The notes: generated from the sequence alone by a model not told the origin. Positions 24,764 to 34,015 are shown, numbered from the stretch's first letter. The stretch is 64,000 nucleotides of DNA from Actinoallomurus liliacearum (GCF_039542035.1 NZ_BAABHJ010000022.1:62001-126000), one strand, 5' to 3'. Numbers and translations: made by a program.

Positions 24764-27163
24764 ATGTCTTTCTCAATCCCGTTCGGCCGCCGCAGGCCGG
24801 CGGCCGCGGCCGGATCCGCCGCCATCGGACTGGCCGCGGCGTCGGCCCTGTTCTCTCCGGCCGTTCCCGCCTCGGCGGCCACCTCGACCATCTACGCCGC
24901 GCCGTCGGGCGGCGGAAGCGCCTGTACCGCCGCGCAGCCGTGTTCGCTTGCGGGTGCTCAGGCGGCGGTGCGGTCGATGAACGGCGGCATGTCCGGCGAC
25001 ATCGTGGTACAGCTCGCTGACGGGATCTACCGGCAGACCGCGCCGCTGCGGTTCACCGCCGCCGATTCCGGAACGAACGGCCACACCGTCGTCTGGCAGG
25101 CCGCGCCGTCGGCGCATCCGGTGATCAGCGGAGCGAAGGCGGTGACCGGGTGGAGCCTGGCCGACTCGTCGAAGAACATTTGGAAGGCGAACGTCGGGAC
25201 CGGCGTCGACACCCGGCAGTTGTACATCGACGGGCTTCCGGTCACACGGGCGCGCACCACCCTGAATCGGTCGGACTTCACCTTCACCGCCACCGGCATG
25301 CGGTTCGCGAGCAGCGCTCTGGGCTACCTGAACGGCCTCACGAACCAGAACCGCGTCGAGGTCGAGAGCGTGGACTCGTTCACCGACCGGTACTCACCCG
25401 TGCAGAGCATCAGCGGGAACGTCCTGACGATGCAGCAGCCGGCGTGGAACAACAACACCTTCGGCTACGACACCCTGAACAGCCCCTTCCGGGCGGGACC
25501 GCTGTACCTGGAGAACGCGTACGAGTTCCTCGACTCGCCCGGCGAGTGGTATCTCAACACCGCGACCAGCACCTTGTACTACATCCCGCGCTCCGGGCAG
25601 AACATGAGCAGCGTCGACGTGGAGCTCCCGCTGGTCCAGTCGCTGCTGGACGTCGGCGGTACCTACGACTCGCCCGCGCACGACATCACCTTCTCCGGCA
25701 TCACCTTCAGCGGGACGAGCTGGCTCGGCCCGGGCAGCGGCCAGGGCTACGCCGACCAGCAGACCGGCGCGTACGTCTCCGGCAACTGGTCCTGGCCCGC
25801 GTTCGGTTCCTGCACCTCCGGCTGCACACAGTTCGAGGCGACCCGGCCGCACTGGAACCAGATGCCCGCCGCGGTCCAGGTCTCGGCGGCGAGCGGCATC
25901 ACCTTCAGCGGCGACCAGTTCGTCGACCTCGGCCAGACCGCGGTGGGCATCGGGAATGACGCGAACGCCCACGCCGGCGGCGTCGGCCTGGGCGCGAGCT
26001 CGATCACCGTCAGCGGATCGGTCTTCACCAGTGACGCGGCCGGTGCCATCGTCGCGGGCGGCGTGCAGGCCGACGCGCACCACCCGAGCGACCAGCGGAT
26101 GGTGAACAAGAACATCACGGTCAGCGACAACCTCGTCCACGACATCGGCCTCGACTACCGCGGCATCACGTCATTCCTGCTTACGTACGTCACGAACGCC
26201 GTGATCACTCACAACGAGGTGTACAACATGCCGTACTCCGGCATCTCGGTCGGCTATGGCTGGGGCGCCAACGACGCCGGCGGCAGTAACGACTACGCCA
26301 ATCGCGGCCTGTACAACTACCAGCCGCGCTACAGCACGGGTACGACGGCGTCGAACAACCAGGTCACCGGCAACTACGTGCACGACATCATGCAGCAGAT
26401 GAACGACGGTGGATGCGTCTACACGCTTTCGGCGAACCCCAACGCGCTGATCAACGGGAACTACTGCCTGCGGACGGCCGGCGGCCACGGCCTGTATTTC
26501 GATGAGGGCTCGCGGAACTTCACCGCCACCGGCAACGTGTTCTCCTCGATCGGCGGCTACTGGTCCATCGCCAATTACAACGGCGGCAACAACACCGGCG
26601 CCCTGGCCCTCACCAACAACTGGTACAGCGGCGGCAGTACGGACATTTTCAACGGCGACCACGGCAACTCCGTCGCCGGGAACACCCAGGTGAACAACAA
26701 CAGCTGGCCGTCAGGGGCGCAATCGGTGATGTCGGCCGCGGGGATCCGGTCCGGCAACGGCGGTGGGGGCTCGACCGCCGTCGGCGTGCTCCGCGGCGTC
26801 GGATCCAACCGGTGCCTGGACGTGCCGAACGGGAGCCAGACCGACGGCACCTTCCTGCAGATCTGGGACTGCAATGGCGGCGCGGGCCAGCAGTGGACGC
26901 TGAACGCGAGCAATGAACTGACCGTGTACGGCACGAAATGCCTGGACGTGCCGGGCAACGCGACCAGTCCGGGAACCCGGGTGGAGGTCTGGACCTGCAA
27001 CGGCGGGGCGAACCAGCAGTGGCGCCTGAACTCCGACGGCACCGTGGTCGGGGTCGGCTCGGGACTATGCCTGGACGTTACCGGCCAGGGCACCGCCAAC
27101 GGCGCCGCCGTGGAGATCTGGACCTGCAACGGTGGCGGCAATCAGAAATGGACGCGCGGCTGA
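24764..27163 (+). CDS. Secreted right-handed parallel beta-helix protein with CBM13
   Basis: The 799-residue secreted protein has a signal peptide (1-38, VPASAA), a large pectate-lyase-like beta-helix domain (about 40-660) and a CBM13 trefoil (about 668-799, four CLDV/QxW blocks). The helix part begins TIYAAPSGGGSACT and shows repeated coils such as HDITFSGITFSGTSW, ASSITVSGSVFTSDAAGAIV and KNITVSDNLVHDIG. Such proteins include GH141 and GH120 glycosidases and polysaccharide lyases; I cannot choose among them from sequence. Asp-rich motifs DYRGITS and MNDGGCVY are candidates for the active site. It probably forms a transcription unit with the GH59 gene 72 bp downstream, under LacI control. 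The start has only a weak ribosome-binding site (GAGAGGC). Confidence 0.82.
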   Translation: MSFSIPFGRRRPAAAAGSAAIGLAAASALFSPAVPASAATSTIYAAPSGGGSACTAAQPCSLAGAQAAVRSMNGGMSGDIVVQLADGIYRQTAPLRFTAADSGTNGHTVVWQAAPSAHPVISGAKAVTGWSLADSSKNIWKANVGTGVDTRQLYIDGLPVTRARTTLNRSDFTFTATGMRFASSALGYLNGLTNQNRVEVESVDSFTDRYSPVQSISGNVLTMQQPAWNNNTFGYDTLNSPFRAGPLYLENAYEFLDSPGEWYLNTATSTLYYIPRSGQNMSSVDVELPLVQSLLDVGGTYDSPAHDITFSGITFSGTSWLGPGSGQGYADQQTGAYVSGNWSWPAFGSCTSGCTQFEATRPHWNQMPAAVQVSAASGITFSGDQFVDLGQTAVGIGNDANAHAGGVGLGASSITVSGSVFTSDAAGAIVAGGVQADAHHPSDQRMVNKNITVSDNLVHDIGLDYRGITSFLLTYVTNAVITHNEVYNMPYSGISVGYGWGANDAGGSNDYANRGLYNYQPRYSTGTTASNNQVTGNYVHDIMQQMNDGGCVYTLSANPNALINGNYCLRTAGGHGLYFDEGSRNFTATGNVFSSIGGYWSIANYNGGNNTGALALTNNWYSGGSTDIFNGDHGNSVAGNTQVNNNSWPSGAQSVMSAAGIRSGNGGGGSTAVGVLRGVGSNRCLDVPNGSQTDGTFLQIWDCNGGAGQQWTLNASNELTVYGTKCLDVPGNATSPGTRVEVWTCNGGANQQWRLNSDGTVVGVGSGLCLDVTGQGTANGAAVEIWTCNGGGNQKWTRG

Positions 27164-27235
27164 TCGGCCGGTCAGCGGTGAAGGCGTGGGAATTCCCCGA
27201 GCCCCCATCCACACCCCTGAAAGGGACGAACCCTG

Positions 27236-29659
27236 ATGTCAGGAACCAGCCGGTTGCTCCGGCGACTGAAAGTCTCGATCCTCATGCTCGTCGGCGTCGT
27301 CCTGGCCGCGAGCGGCATCGTGAGCGCCGCGACGACGCCGGCCCGGGCGGCCACCTCGATCACGATCAACGGCACGTCGGGCGGCCGGACGTTCGACGGC
27401 GTCGGCGCGGTCAGCGGCGGCGGCGGCAACAGCCGCCTGCTGATCGACTATCCCGAGCCGCAGCGCAGTCAGATCCTCGACTACCTGTTCAAGCCCGGCT
27501 ACGGCGCCTCCTTGCAGATCCTCAAGGTCGAGATCGGCGGTGACACCAACTCCACCAGCGGCGCCGAACCCAGTCACTCCCACTTCCGCGGCGACCTGAA
27601 CTGCGACCGCGGCTACGAGTGGTGGATCATGGAGCAGGCCAAGGCGCGCAATCCCAGCATCAAGCTCGTCGGGCTGGCCTGGGGCGCCCCGGGGTGGATC
27701 GGCAACGGCACGTTCCTGTCGACCGACATGATCAACTATCTGGTGTCCTGGCTGGGCTGCGCCAAACAGCACAACCTGTCGATCGACTACCTCACGGCCG
27801 CCCAGAACGAGAAGCTCTGGGACGTCAACTGGACGATCAACCTGCGCAACGCGCTGAACTCGGCCGGCTATTCCAACGTCAAGCTCATCGTCGGTGACCA
27901 GTACCCGGGTGCCTGGGTCGGAGCCGACCAGGTCGCGAGCAACGCGACCTTCCGCGCCGACGTCGACGTGCTGAGCGGGCACTATCCGTGCGGATACCTG
28001 AGCGCGCAGAACTCGTGCTCGGTGCCGTCGAACTTCATCAACTCCGGCAAGGTGCTGTGGTCGAGCGAGAACGGATCGCAGGACTACAACGGGGGCGCCG
28101 CGCCGCTGGCCCGGGGCATCAACCGGGCCTACATCGACGGGAAGATGACCGCCTACCTCAACTGGGATCTGATCGCCTCGGTCACGCCGAACATCCCGTG
28201 GCCGACCGTGGGCCTGATCCTGGCGAACCAGCCGTGGTCGGGCTCCTACTCCGTCGGCAAGGACACGTGGGCGCTGGCGCACACCACCCAGTTCACCGCT
28301 CCGGGATGGAAGTACCTCGACTCTTCCAGCGGCTACATCGGCGGCAACCGGAACAACGGCAGCTACGTATCGCTGAAGTCGACGAACAACACCGACTACA
28401 GCACGATCATCGAGACCATGGACGCGACCAGCGCCCAGACGCTCAACCTCAACGTCACCGGCGGCCTGTCCACCGGCCAGGTGCACGTGTGGGCGACCAA
28501 CCTCAACTCCGGCAGCCCGGCCGACTACTTCGTGCACACCGCCGACATCACCCCATCCGGCGGGAACTTCTCCCTGACCGTCCAGCCCGGCTACCTCTAC
28601 ACCGTCACGACCACGACGGGCCAGGGCAAGGGCACCGCCACCGGCCCGGCCCAGGGCGCGCTGAACCTGCCGTACGGCGACGACTTCGACTCCTACTCCG
28701 CCGGCCACGAGGCCAAGTACCTCATGGACATGCAGGGCGCGTTCGAGACGAGCGCCTGCGGCGGCGGCCGTACCGGAATGTGCGTACGCCAGGCCGGCAC
28801 GCAGGCCGCGATCGGGTGGAAGCCGATCTCCGACCCGTACGCCCTGCTGGGCAACACCAACTGGAACAACTACACCGTCTCCTCCGACGTGCTGCTGGAG
28901 AAGTCGGGGTACGCCGAGGTCATCGGCCGCGCCGGCGCGCAGAGCACAGGCGACCCGAACGGTCTGAACGCCTACTACCTGCGGGTCGGCGACACGGGCG
29001 CCTGGTCCATCCTGCGCTCCAACACCAGCGCGCAGTGGACCACGCTGCGCAGCGGCACCACCTCCGCACTCGGCACGAACCGGTGGCACACGCTGGCCCT
29101 CGGCTTCTCCGGCGGCACCATCACCGCCACCGTCGACGGCACCGCGGTCGGCTCGGTGAGCGACTCCACCTACGGGACCGGCCAGATCGGCCTGGGGACC
29201 AGCCAGGGTGAGACCGCTCAGTTCGACAACCTCAAGATCACCCCCGGCTCGGGCGGCGGTACCGGCGGCGGGACGACGTCCGCGCTGGTCAATGTGGCGT
29301 CCGGCCGGTGCCTGGACGTACCGAACGTGTCGCAGACCAACGGCACGCAGGTCGAGCTGTGGGACTGCAACGGTGGGACCAACCAGCAGTGGACGTCGAC
29401 GTCGTCCAAGCAGCTGCAGGTGTACGGATCCAAGTGCCTGGACGCCGAGGGCGCCGCTACCTCCGCGGGAACCCGAGTGATCATCTGGGACTGCAACGGC
29501 GGCGCGAATCAGCAGTGGAATCCGAACGCCGACGGCACGATCACCGGCGTGCAGTCCGGCCTGTGCCTGAGCCCGAACGGTTCCGGGACCGCGAACGGCA
29601 CCCTGATGGTCCTCGGGACCTGTAACGGCGGAAGCAGCCAGAAGTGGACCCAGAACTGA
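27236..29659 (+). CDS. Secreted GH59 beta-galactosidase (galactocerebrosidase family) with CBM13
   Basis: The 807-residue protein has a signal peptide (1-39), a GH59 catalytic barrel beginning INGTSGGRTFDGVGAVSGGG, a beta-sandwich, a lectin-like domain (about 480-675) and a C-terminal CBM13 (about 680-807). The proposed acid/base is Glu192 (TAAQNEKLWD) and the nucleophile Glu278 (VLWSSENGSQDY), both at the family positions. Animal GH59 enzymes remove galactose from sphingolipids; bacterial members are beta-galactosidases. A plant galactan or arabinogalactan substrate is inferred from the neighbours. It lies close behind the beta-helix gene and ends at a clear terminator. Confidence 0.9.
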   Translation: MSGTSRLLRRLKVSILMLVGVVLAASGIVSAATTPARAATSITINGTSGGRTFDGVGAVSGGGGNSRLLIDYPEPQRSQILDYLFKPGYGASLQILKVEIGGDTNSTSGAEPSHSHFRGDLNCDRGYEWWIMEQAKARNPSIKLVGLAWGAPGWIGNGTFLSTDMINYLVSWLGCAKQHNLSIDYLTAAQNEKLWDVNWTINLRNALNSAGYSNVKLIVGDQYPGAWVGADQVASNATFRADVDVLSGHYPCGYLSAQNSCSVPSNFINSGKVLWSSENGSQDYNGGAAPLARGINRAYIDGKMTAYLNWDLIASVTPNIPWPTVGLILANQPWSGSYSVGKDTWALAHTTQFTAPGWKYLDSSSGYIGGNRNNGSYVSLKSTNNTDYSTIIETMDATSAQTLNLNVTGGLSTGQVHVWATNLNSGSPADYFVHTADITPSGGNFSLTVQPGYLYTVTTTTGQGKGTATGPAQGALNLPYGDDFDSYSAGHEAKYLMDMQGAFETSACGGGRTGMCVRQAGTQAAIGWKPISDPYALLGNTNWNNYTVSSDVLLEKSGYAEVIGRAGAQSTGDPNGLNAYYLRVGDTGAWSILRSNTSAQWTTLRSGTTSALGTNRWHTLALGFSGGTITATVDGTAVGSVSDSTYGTGQIGLGTSQGETAQFDNLKITPGSGGGTGGGTTSALVNVASGRCLDVPNVSQTNGTQVELWDCNGGTNQQWTSTSSKQLQVYGSKCLDAEGAATSAGTRVIIWDCNGGANQQWNPNADGTITGVQSGLCLSPNGSGTANGTLMVLGTCNGGSSQKWTQN

Positions 29660-29699
29660 CCCTGTACCCGACATTCACCACGTTCACCTGGTGACAGCG

Positions 29700-29729
29700 C
29701 CGGCCGGACGCGCGGAGGCGTCCGGCCGG
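29700..29729 (+). terminator. Terminator of the beta-helix/GH59 unit
   Basis: Perfect 12-bp stem (CCGGCCGGACGC / GCGTCCGGCCGG) with a 6-nt loop, 41 bp after the GH59 stop. Confidence 0.7.
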
Positions 29730-29793
29730 GGCCCTTCTGCGGCAACACCTGCCAGGGCCGGATCGGCGATCCTTGGCCGATACGCTTGGGCAC

Positions 29794-30144
29794 ATGCGTT
29801 CGGTACCTGCGGTGATCTTCGATCTGTGCTGTGTGATGGCGTTCGTGGTGATCGGGCGGGCCGGGCACAGCGAGGGCGAGACCGTCGCCGGGATCGCGGA
29901 GACGGCCTGGCCGTTCCTGGCGGGACTGCTGATCGGCTGGTTGGTGACGCGGGCCTGGCGGCGGCCCGCGGCCCTCGCGGGCACCGGCGTCGGCGTCTGG
30001 CTGGCGACCGTCGCCGCGGGCATGGCCTTGCGGGTCCTCTCCGGTCAGGGAACCGCGGCCACCTTCATTCTCGTCTCACTCGTCTTCCTCGGAGTGTTCA
30101 TGCTCGGCTGGCGCGCCGTGGCGCATCGGCGGCGCACGGCGTAA
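29794..30144 (+). CDS. DUF3054-type small integral membrane protein
   Basis: The 116-residue protein has four hydrophobic segments, beginning AVIFDLCCVMAFVVIGR and ending LVSLVFLGVFMLGWRAV, with a basic C-terminus. This matches the DUF3054 family, widespread in actinobacteria and of unknown function. The ATG at 29794 is preferred over the TTG at 29773 because the former begins right at the conserved part. No ribosome-binding site is visible and GATACGCT lies just upstream, so the message may be leaderless. It is not obviously linked to carbohydrate use and marks a break between gene clusters. Confidence 0.8.
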   Translation: MRSVPAVIFDLCCVMAFVVIGRAGHSEGETVAGIAETAWPFLAGLLIGWLVTRAWRRPAALAGTGVGVWLATVAAGMALRVLSGQGTAATFILVSLVFLGVFMLGWRAVAHRRRTA

Positions 30145-30204
30145 CACCGCCGCCGAGCGGAACTCGTTCGACCCGTCTCCCCCGCCGAGACGGCGACGGC
30201 CGTG

Positions 30205-30825
30205 TCATTCGAAGCGGGACGGGTCTCCGGCACCTCGGCGAAGGATCTCGGGCTCGTCCTGGGAGAAATCGATCACCGTCGTCGGCACGGCGCCACACTC
30301 ACCGGAATCGACGACGGCGTCGACCGCGTGATCGAGCCTTTCCTTGATGTCCCAGCCCTGGGTCATGGCTTCGCCCTCCCCGGGCAGAAGCAGGGTGCTC
30401 GACAGCAGTGGTTCGCCGAGTTCGGTCAGCAAGGCCTGGGTGACGGTGTGATCCGGAATCCGGACACCGACGGTCTTCTTCTTGGGGTGCAGCAGCCGTC
30501 GCGGGACCTCTTTGGTCGCGGGCAGGATGAACGTGTAGCCGCCCGGGGTCGCCGCCTTGATCGAGCGGAACAGCGCGTTGCTGACCTGGACGAACTGGCC
30601 GAGTTGCGCGAAGTCCTTGCAGACCAGGGTGAAGTGATGGCCGCTGTCGAGGCGGCGGATCTCCCTGATCCGGTCGATGCCCTCCTTGTTGCCCAACTGG
30701 CATCCCAGCGCGAAGCACGAGTCAGTCGGGTAGACGATCAGTCCATCCGAGCGAAGGATGTCGACCACCTGACGGAGCGCCCGAGGCTGCGGGTTGTCCG
30801 GATGCACATCGAAGTACCTGGCCAT
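30205..30825 (-). CDS. YciO/YrdC/Sua5-family protein (threonylcarbamoyl-AMP synthase-like)
   Basis: The 206-residue protein belongs to the YrdC-fold family. Members make threonylcarbamoyl-AMP for tRNA t6A modification or, in the YciO branch, have a related RNA/nucleotide role. Recognisable parts are the N-terminal GLIVYPTDSCFALGCQLGNK, HHFTLVCKDF, PGGYTFILPATKEVPRRLL and KKTVGVRIPDH. The short length without a C-terminal Sua5 domain and the PTDSCFALGC variant favour the YciO branch. The ATG has no clear Shine-Dalgarno; TAAGCT lies just upstream, as in leaderless genes. It is convergent with the DUF3054 gene and appears to be a housekeeping gene. Confidence 0.88.
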   Translation of the reverse strand: MARYFDVHPDNPQPRALRQVVDILRSDGLIVYPTDSCFALGCQLGNKEGIDRIREIRRLDSGHHFTLVCKDFAQLGQFVQVSNALFRSIKAATPGGYTFILPATKEVPRRLLHPKKKTVGVRIPDHTVTQALLTELGEPLLSSTLLLPGEGEAMTQGWDIKERLDHAVDAVVDSGECGAVPTTVIDFSQDEPEILRRGAGDPSRFE

Positions 30826-31013
30826 CGAGCACAGCTTAGGGGGCGGACACTCAGGAGCGACCACCCGGGATCCCCCGCACTGGCCGCGAGCGCGTCCGCC
30901 GGCCACGGGCGCGCTGTCTCGATGAGGGTTCTCCGGCGAACACCGGTGCGCCGGGGCGACGACAAGTTCGGGAGAACCGACGCCGGTCGACCGGCCCCCC
31001 GGAAGGGCGTCGC

Positions 31014-31691
31014 TCAGTCGAACGCCACGAGGTGACGTTTGCGACCCTCGACCAGGTGGGCACGCATGGCCGCCTCCGCCGCGTCCGGGTCGGCGGCCCG
31101 GATCGCGGCCGCGATGCGACGGTGCTCGTCGCCGGTCGCCCCGCTCTTCGCGTACGGGAAGTAGAGCCGGTGGAGGTGCAGGTGCGCGTGCAGTCGCGTG
31201 ATGCCGTCGCGGAGCAGCGGATTGTCCGCGGCGCTCGCGACGAGGTCGTGAAAGCGCGCGTCGAGTGTGGTGAAGGTGGCGTAGGAGGAACGGTCGCCCG
31301 GAGCCGGACCGTCCAGCGGTGCCGCCTGCTCGGATTCGGCGACGATCGCATCGCGCGTCGCGTCATCGGCGCGTTCGGCGGCCCACCGCGCGGACGTGCC
31401 TTCGAGCACGAGCCGCATGTCGAACATATCGATGAACTCCCGCTTGGTCAGCAGCGGGCTCACCGTGTAACCGGCGAGCGCGCGTTTGCGGACCAGCCCG
31501 TCGGACTCCAGCCGGGCGAGTGCCTCCCGGACCGGCGTCGGTGAAACCTCCAGCTCGCGAGCCAGCGCATCGATGTTGACCCGGTCACCGGGAGCCAGCG
31601 TGTGCTCCATGACCAGCGTCTTGATCGCTTCGTAGACGTCGTCGCCCAGCGTCGAACGCCGTACCGGAGAGATCCGAGCGCGGCCGGTCAT
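31014..31691 (-). CDS. GntR-family (FCD) regulator divergent to the 6-deoxysugar operon
   Basis: The 225-residue protein has a winged-helix domain (LGDDVYEAIKTLVMEHTLAP, then LEVSPTPVREALARLESDGLV) and a helical FCD ligand domain (EFIDMFDMRLVLEGTSARWA, LDARFHDLVASAADN, HAHLHLHRLYFP). The conserved Asp/His positions of metal-binding FCD proteins are present. The ATG is chosen at the beginning of the conserved part, with TAGGAAAC upstream. It is divergent, across 111 bp, from the sugar-binding protein that opens the large catabolic operon, and so is its likely repressor; the inducer may be a sugar acid such as fuconate. Confidence 0.88.
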   Translation of the reverse strand: MTGRARISPVRRSTLGDDVYEAIKTLVMEHTLAPGDRVNIDALARELEVSPTPVREALARLESDGLVRKRALAGYTVSPLLTKREFIDMFDMRLVLEGTSARWAAERADDATRDAIVAESEQAAPLDGPAPGDRSSYATFTTLDARFHDLVASAADNPLLRDGITRLHAHLHLHRLYFPYAKSGATGDEHRRIAAAIRAADPDAAEAAMRAHLVEGRKRHLVAFD

Positions 31692-31718
31692 GCGGCCGAG
31701 TTTCCTACGAGCAGACCC

Positions 31719-31748
31719 TTGACCTGGTTCATGTTTGCTGAGTATACA
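31719..31748 (+). promoter_or_regulatory. Promoter of the 6-deoxysugar operon
   Basis: TTGACC, an 18-bp spacer and TATACA, 55 bp upstream of the binding-protein ATG. This is the best sigma70-type match in the divergent gap. Confidence 0.6.
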
Positions 31749-31759
31749 TCTACGAAACT

Positions 31760-31769
31760 TCCTATAGGA
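31760..31769. promoter_or_regulatory. Palindrome TCCTATAGGA downstream of the -10 box
   Basis: A perfect 10-bp palindrome at about +5 to +14 of the proposed transcript. GTATAC (31742-31747), overlapping the -10 box, is a second small palindrome. Either could bind the divergent GntR regulator. Confidence 0.4.
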
Positions 31770-31802
31770 TCCACGATCCACGAATCAGGAGGGGTGTGTG
31801 TC

Positions 31803-32852
31803 ATGTCACCCTTGGTTCGACTCGCGTCGATCGCCGCGACGTTCGCGCTGGCCGTCTCGGTGACCGGCTGCAGCAAGAAGAGCGACGCGACGGCGTCCTC
31901 GACGACGATGAAGCCGGCGCAGGTGAAGGTCGCGCTCGTTCCCGGTGGTTCGCACCCCTACTTCCAGCCGTGGAAGACGGCCGGCACCCGGGCCAAGACC
32001 GACTTCGGTCTCGGCGACGTCACCTTCAACGAGAACTCCGGCTGGGACCAGACGAAACAGAACAACGTCCTCACGTCCCTGGCCGCGCAGGGGTACAACA
32101 CATTCGGGGTGTTCGGGGTCGCGCCGGAGAACATCAACACCACGTTCGGCAGCCTGAAGCGTCAGCGCTTCCACGTGGCCTCCCTCGGGTCGTGCCCGGC
32201 GGGCTCGGCCGACGACGCCGACTTCTGCCTCGCCACCGACGTGCAGCAGGCGGCGTACAAGGCCGCGCAGGCGGCGATCAACGCGATGGGCGGGAAGGGC
32301 AACCTGGTCCACCTGACCGGGAACAAGACCGATTCCAACACCCAGCGTCGTATGGCCGGCGTGCAGCAGGCCGTCGCCGAGACCCACGGACAGGTCAAGC
32401 TCGTCGAGACGCGCACCGACATCGACACCGACCTGCAGACCGCGCAGAAGGCCGTCGCCGACCTGATCGCCGCGAAGGGCACGCAACTGAGCGGCATCGT
32501 CAACACCGCCTACAACCCCGCGGTCGCCTCCGCCGCCGCCGTGAAGCACGCCCATCTGCCGATCAAGGTCGTCGCGATCGACGACGATCCGACCGTGCTC
32601 GCCGACATTCGCGACGGCTCGGTCGCGGCGACCGTCGTCCAGAACCCCGTCGGTCAGGCCTACGTCGGTTCCTACGCCCTGATGAAGCTGTCCACCGGCT
32701 GCACGATGAAGCAGCCGGGTCTCACCATCGACTCGGGCTCGTTCGTGGTCGACAAGAAGAACGCCGGCAGCTACGACACCCAGCGTCAGGCCACCACGAA
32801 GACGCTGAAGTCCGACTTCGACGCCAAGTACCTGAACTGCCGCGCCAAGTAA
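31803..32852 (+). CDS. Sugar-binding lipoprotein of a ribose-type (CUT2) importer
   Basis: The 349-residue lipoprotein has a signal peptide with lipobox VTGC (Cys23) and a periplasmic-binding fold like RbsB (VKVALVPGGSHPYFQPWKTA, the central NKTDSNTQRRMAG, and VVAIDDDPTVLADIRDGSV). It captures a monosaccharide and passes it to the permeases at 34015-36104. The ATG follows a strong AGGAGGGG; longer upstream frames run through the promoter. The adjacent enzymes point to L-fucose, L-rhamnose or a related sugar as ligand. Confidence 0.92.
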   Translation: MSPLVRLASIAATFALAVSVTGCSKKSDATASSTTMKPAQVKVALVPGGSHPYFQPWKTAGTRAKTDFGLGDVTFNENSGWDQTKQNNVLTSLAAQGYNTFGVFGVAPENINTTFGSLKRQRFHVASLGSCPAGSADDADFCLATDVQQAAYKAAQAAINAMGGKGNLVHLTGNKTDSNTQRRMAGVQQAVAETHGQVKLVETRTDIDTDLQTAQKAVADLIAAKGTQLSGIVNTAYNPAVASAAAVKHAHLPIKVVAIDDDPTVLADIRDGSVAATVVQNPVGQAYVGSYALMKLSTGCTMKQPGLTIDSGSFVVDKKNAGSYDTQRQATTKTLKSDFDAKYLNCRAK

Positions 32853-32929
32853 GAACTGCTCCGCCACGTAAGTCCCGACGCTTCCGGGACGACCGTCCGT
32901 CGTTCCGCGAGCCAGTCCGAGGAGCCCTT

Positions 32930-34015
32930 TTGCCCCGCATCACCAGCGCCCAGGCGTACCTCGTCGACCTCGCCGTCGAACGGGTCCGCACCGACGCCGT
33001 CCAGTCATTCGCGAAGCAGGAGACGATCTTCGTAGACATCACCACCGACGACGGCGGGACCGGCACCGGGTACTCGTACACCATCGGCACCGGCGGCAAG
33101 GCGGTCCTCGCGCTGCTGCGCGACAGCATGCTCGGCCACCTCATCGGCGCCGATCCGCGCCGGGTCGAGGCGATCTGGCACGAGTTGTACGCCGCGAACC
33201 GCTCCACCGCGGTCGGCGCCATCACGTCGCTCGCGCTCGCCGCCGTCGACACCGCGCTGTGGGACTGGCGGTGCCGCGAAGCCGGCGCTCCGCTGTGGAT
33301 CCTCGCCGGCGGCGCGAAGGACCGGATCCCGCTCTACGACACCGAGGGCGGCTGGCTCCACCTGAGCACCGACGAACTGGTCGCCGGGGCGAAGGCGAGC
33401 CAGGTGTCCGGCCTGCCCGGCGTGAAGATCAAGATCGGCCGGCCACCCGCCGAGGACGCGTACCGGCTGGCCGCCGTACGGGACGCGGTCGGCCCGGACT
33501 TCGACATCATGGTCGACGCGAACCAGTCGCAGACCGCCGCCGACGCGATCCGCCGCGCGCGGCTGCTGGAGCCGTACGACCCCTACTGGTTCGAGGAGCC
33601 GCTGCCCGCCGACGACGTCTCCGGCCACGCCGCGCTCGCCGCCGCGACCAGCGTGCCGGTCGCGGTCGGTGAGTCGATGTACTCGATCAGCCAGTTCGCC
33701 GAATACCTCAAGCGCGGTGCCGCCGGCGTCGTCCAGGTCGACGTGGCGCGGGTCGGCGGCATCACGCCGTGGTTGAAGGTCGCGCACCTGGCCGAGGCGC
33801 ACAACGTCGTGGTGTGCCCGCACTTCCTCATGGAGTTGCACATCAGCCTGTGCTGCGCGGTACCGAACAGCCGATACCTCGAGCACATCCCCCAACTGCG
33901 GGCGATCACCCGACGGGAGATCCAGGTTCACGGCGGCGAGGCCCTCGCCCCGACGGCTCCCGGCCTCGGCATCGACTGGGACCGCGACGCGATCGACGAT
34001 CGGAGAGTGCAGTGA
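32930..34015 (+). CDS. Enolase-superfamily sugar-acid dehydratase (mandelate racemase type)
   Basis: The 361-residue enzyme is predicted to dehydrate an aldonate to a 2-keto-3-deoxy acid. The mandelate-racemase-subgroup residues are present: the KxK pair (Lys166/Lys168 in GVKIKIG), metal ligands Asp196 (VDANQS), Glu222 (FEEPLP) and Glu248 (GESMYS), and the Asp271-His298 dyad (QVDVARVGG, CPHFLME). The TTG start is supported by GGAG 6-7 nt upstream and the natural N-terminus PRITSAQAYLV. It is shorter than typical L-fuconate or L-rhamnonate dehydratases, so the substrate is inferred from the operon. Its stop overlaps the first permease start. Confidence 0.85.
   Translation: MPRITSAQAYLVDLAVERVRTDAVQSFAKQETIFVDITTDDGGTGTGYSYTIGTGGKAVLALLRDSMLGHLIGADPRRVEAIWHELYAANRSTAVGAITSLALAAVDTALWDWRCREAGAPLWILAGGAKDRIPLYDTEGGWLHLSTDELVAGAKASQVSGLPGVKIKIGRPPAEDAYRLAAVRDAVGPDFDIMVDANQSQTAADAIRRARLLEPYDPYWFEEPLPADDVSGHAALAAATSVPVAVGESMYSISQFAEYLKRGAAGVVQVDVARVGGITPWLKVAHLAEAHNVVVCPHFLMELHISLCCAVPNSRYLEHIPQLRAITRREIQVHGGEALAPTAPGLGIDWDRDAIDDRRVQ

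Noticed and set aside
27239..29674. Minus-strand open frame of 811 codons
   Set aside because: Exact antisense shadow of the GH59 gene with no domain signature.
31796..32929. N-terminal extension of the enolase-type dehydratase through the binding-protein gene
   Set aside because: The frame is continuous, but the first 378 codons are an out-of-frame reading of the binding protein; the TTG at 32930 has a ribosome-binding site and fits the family N-terminus.
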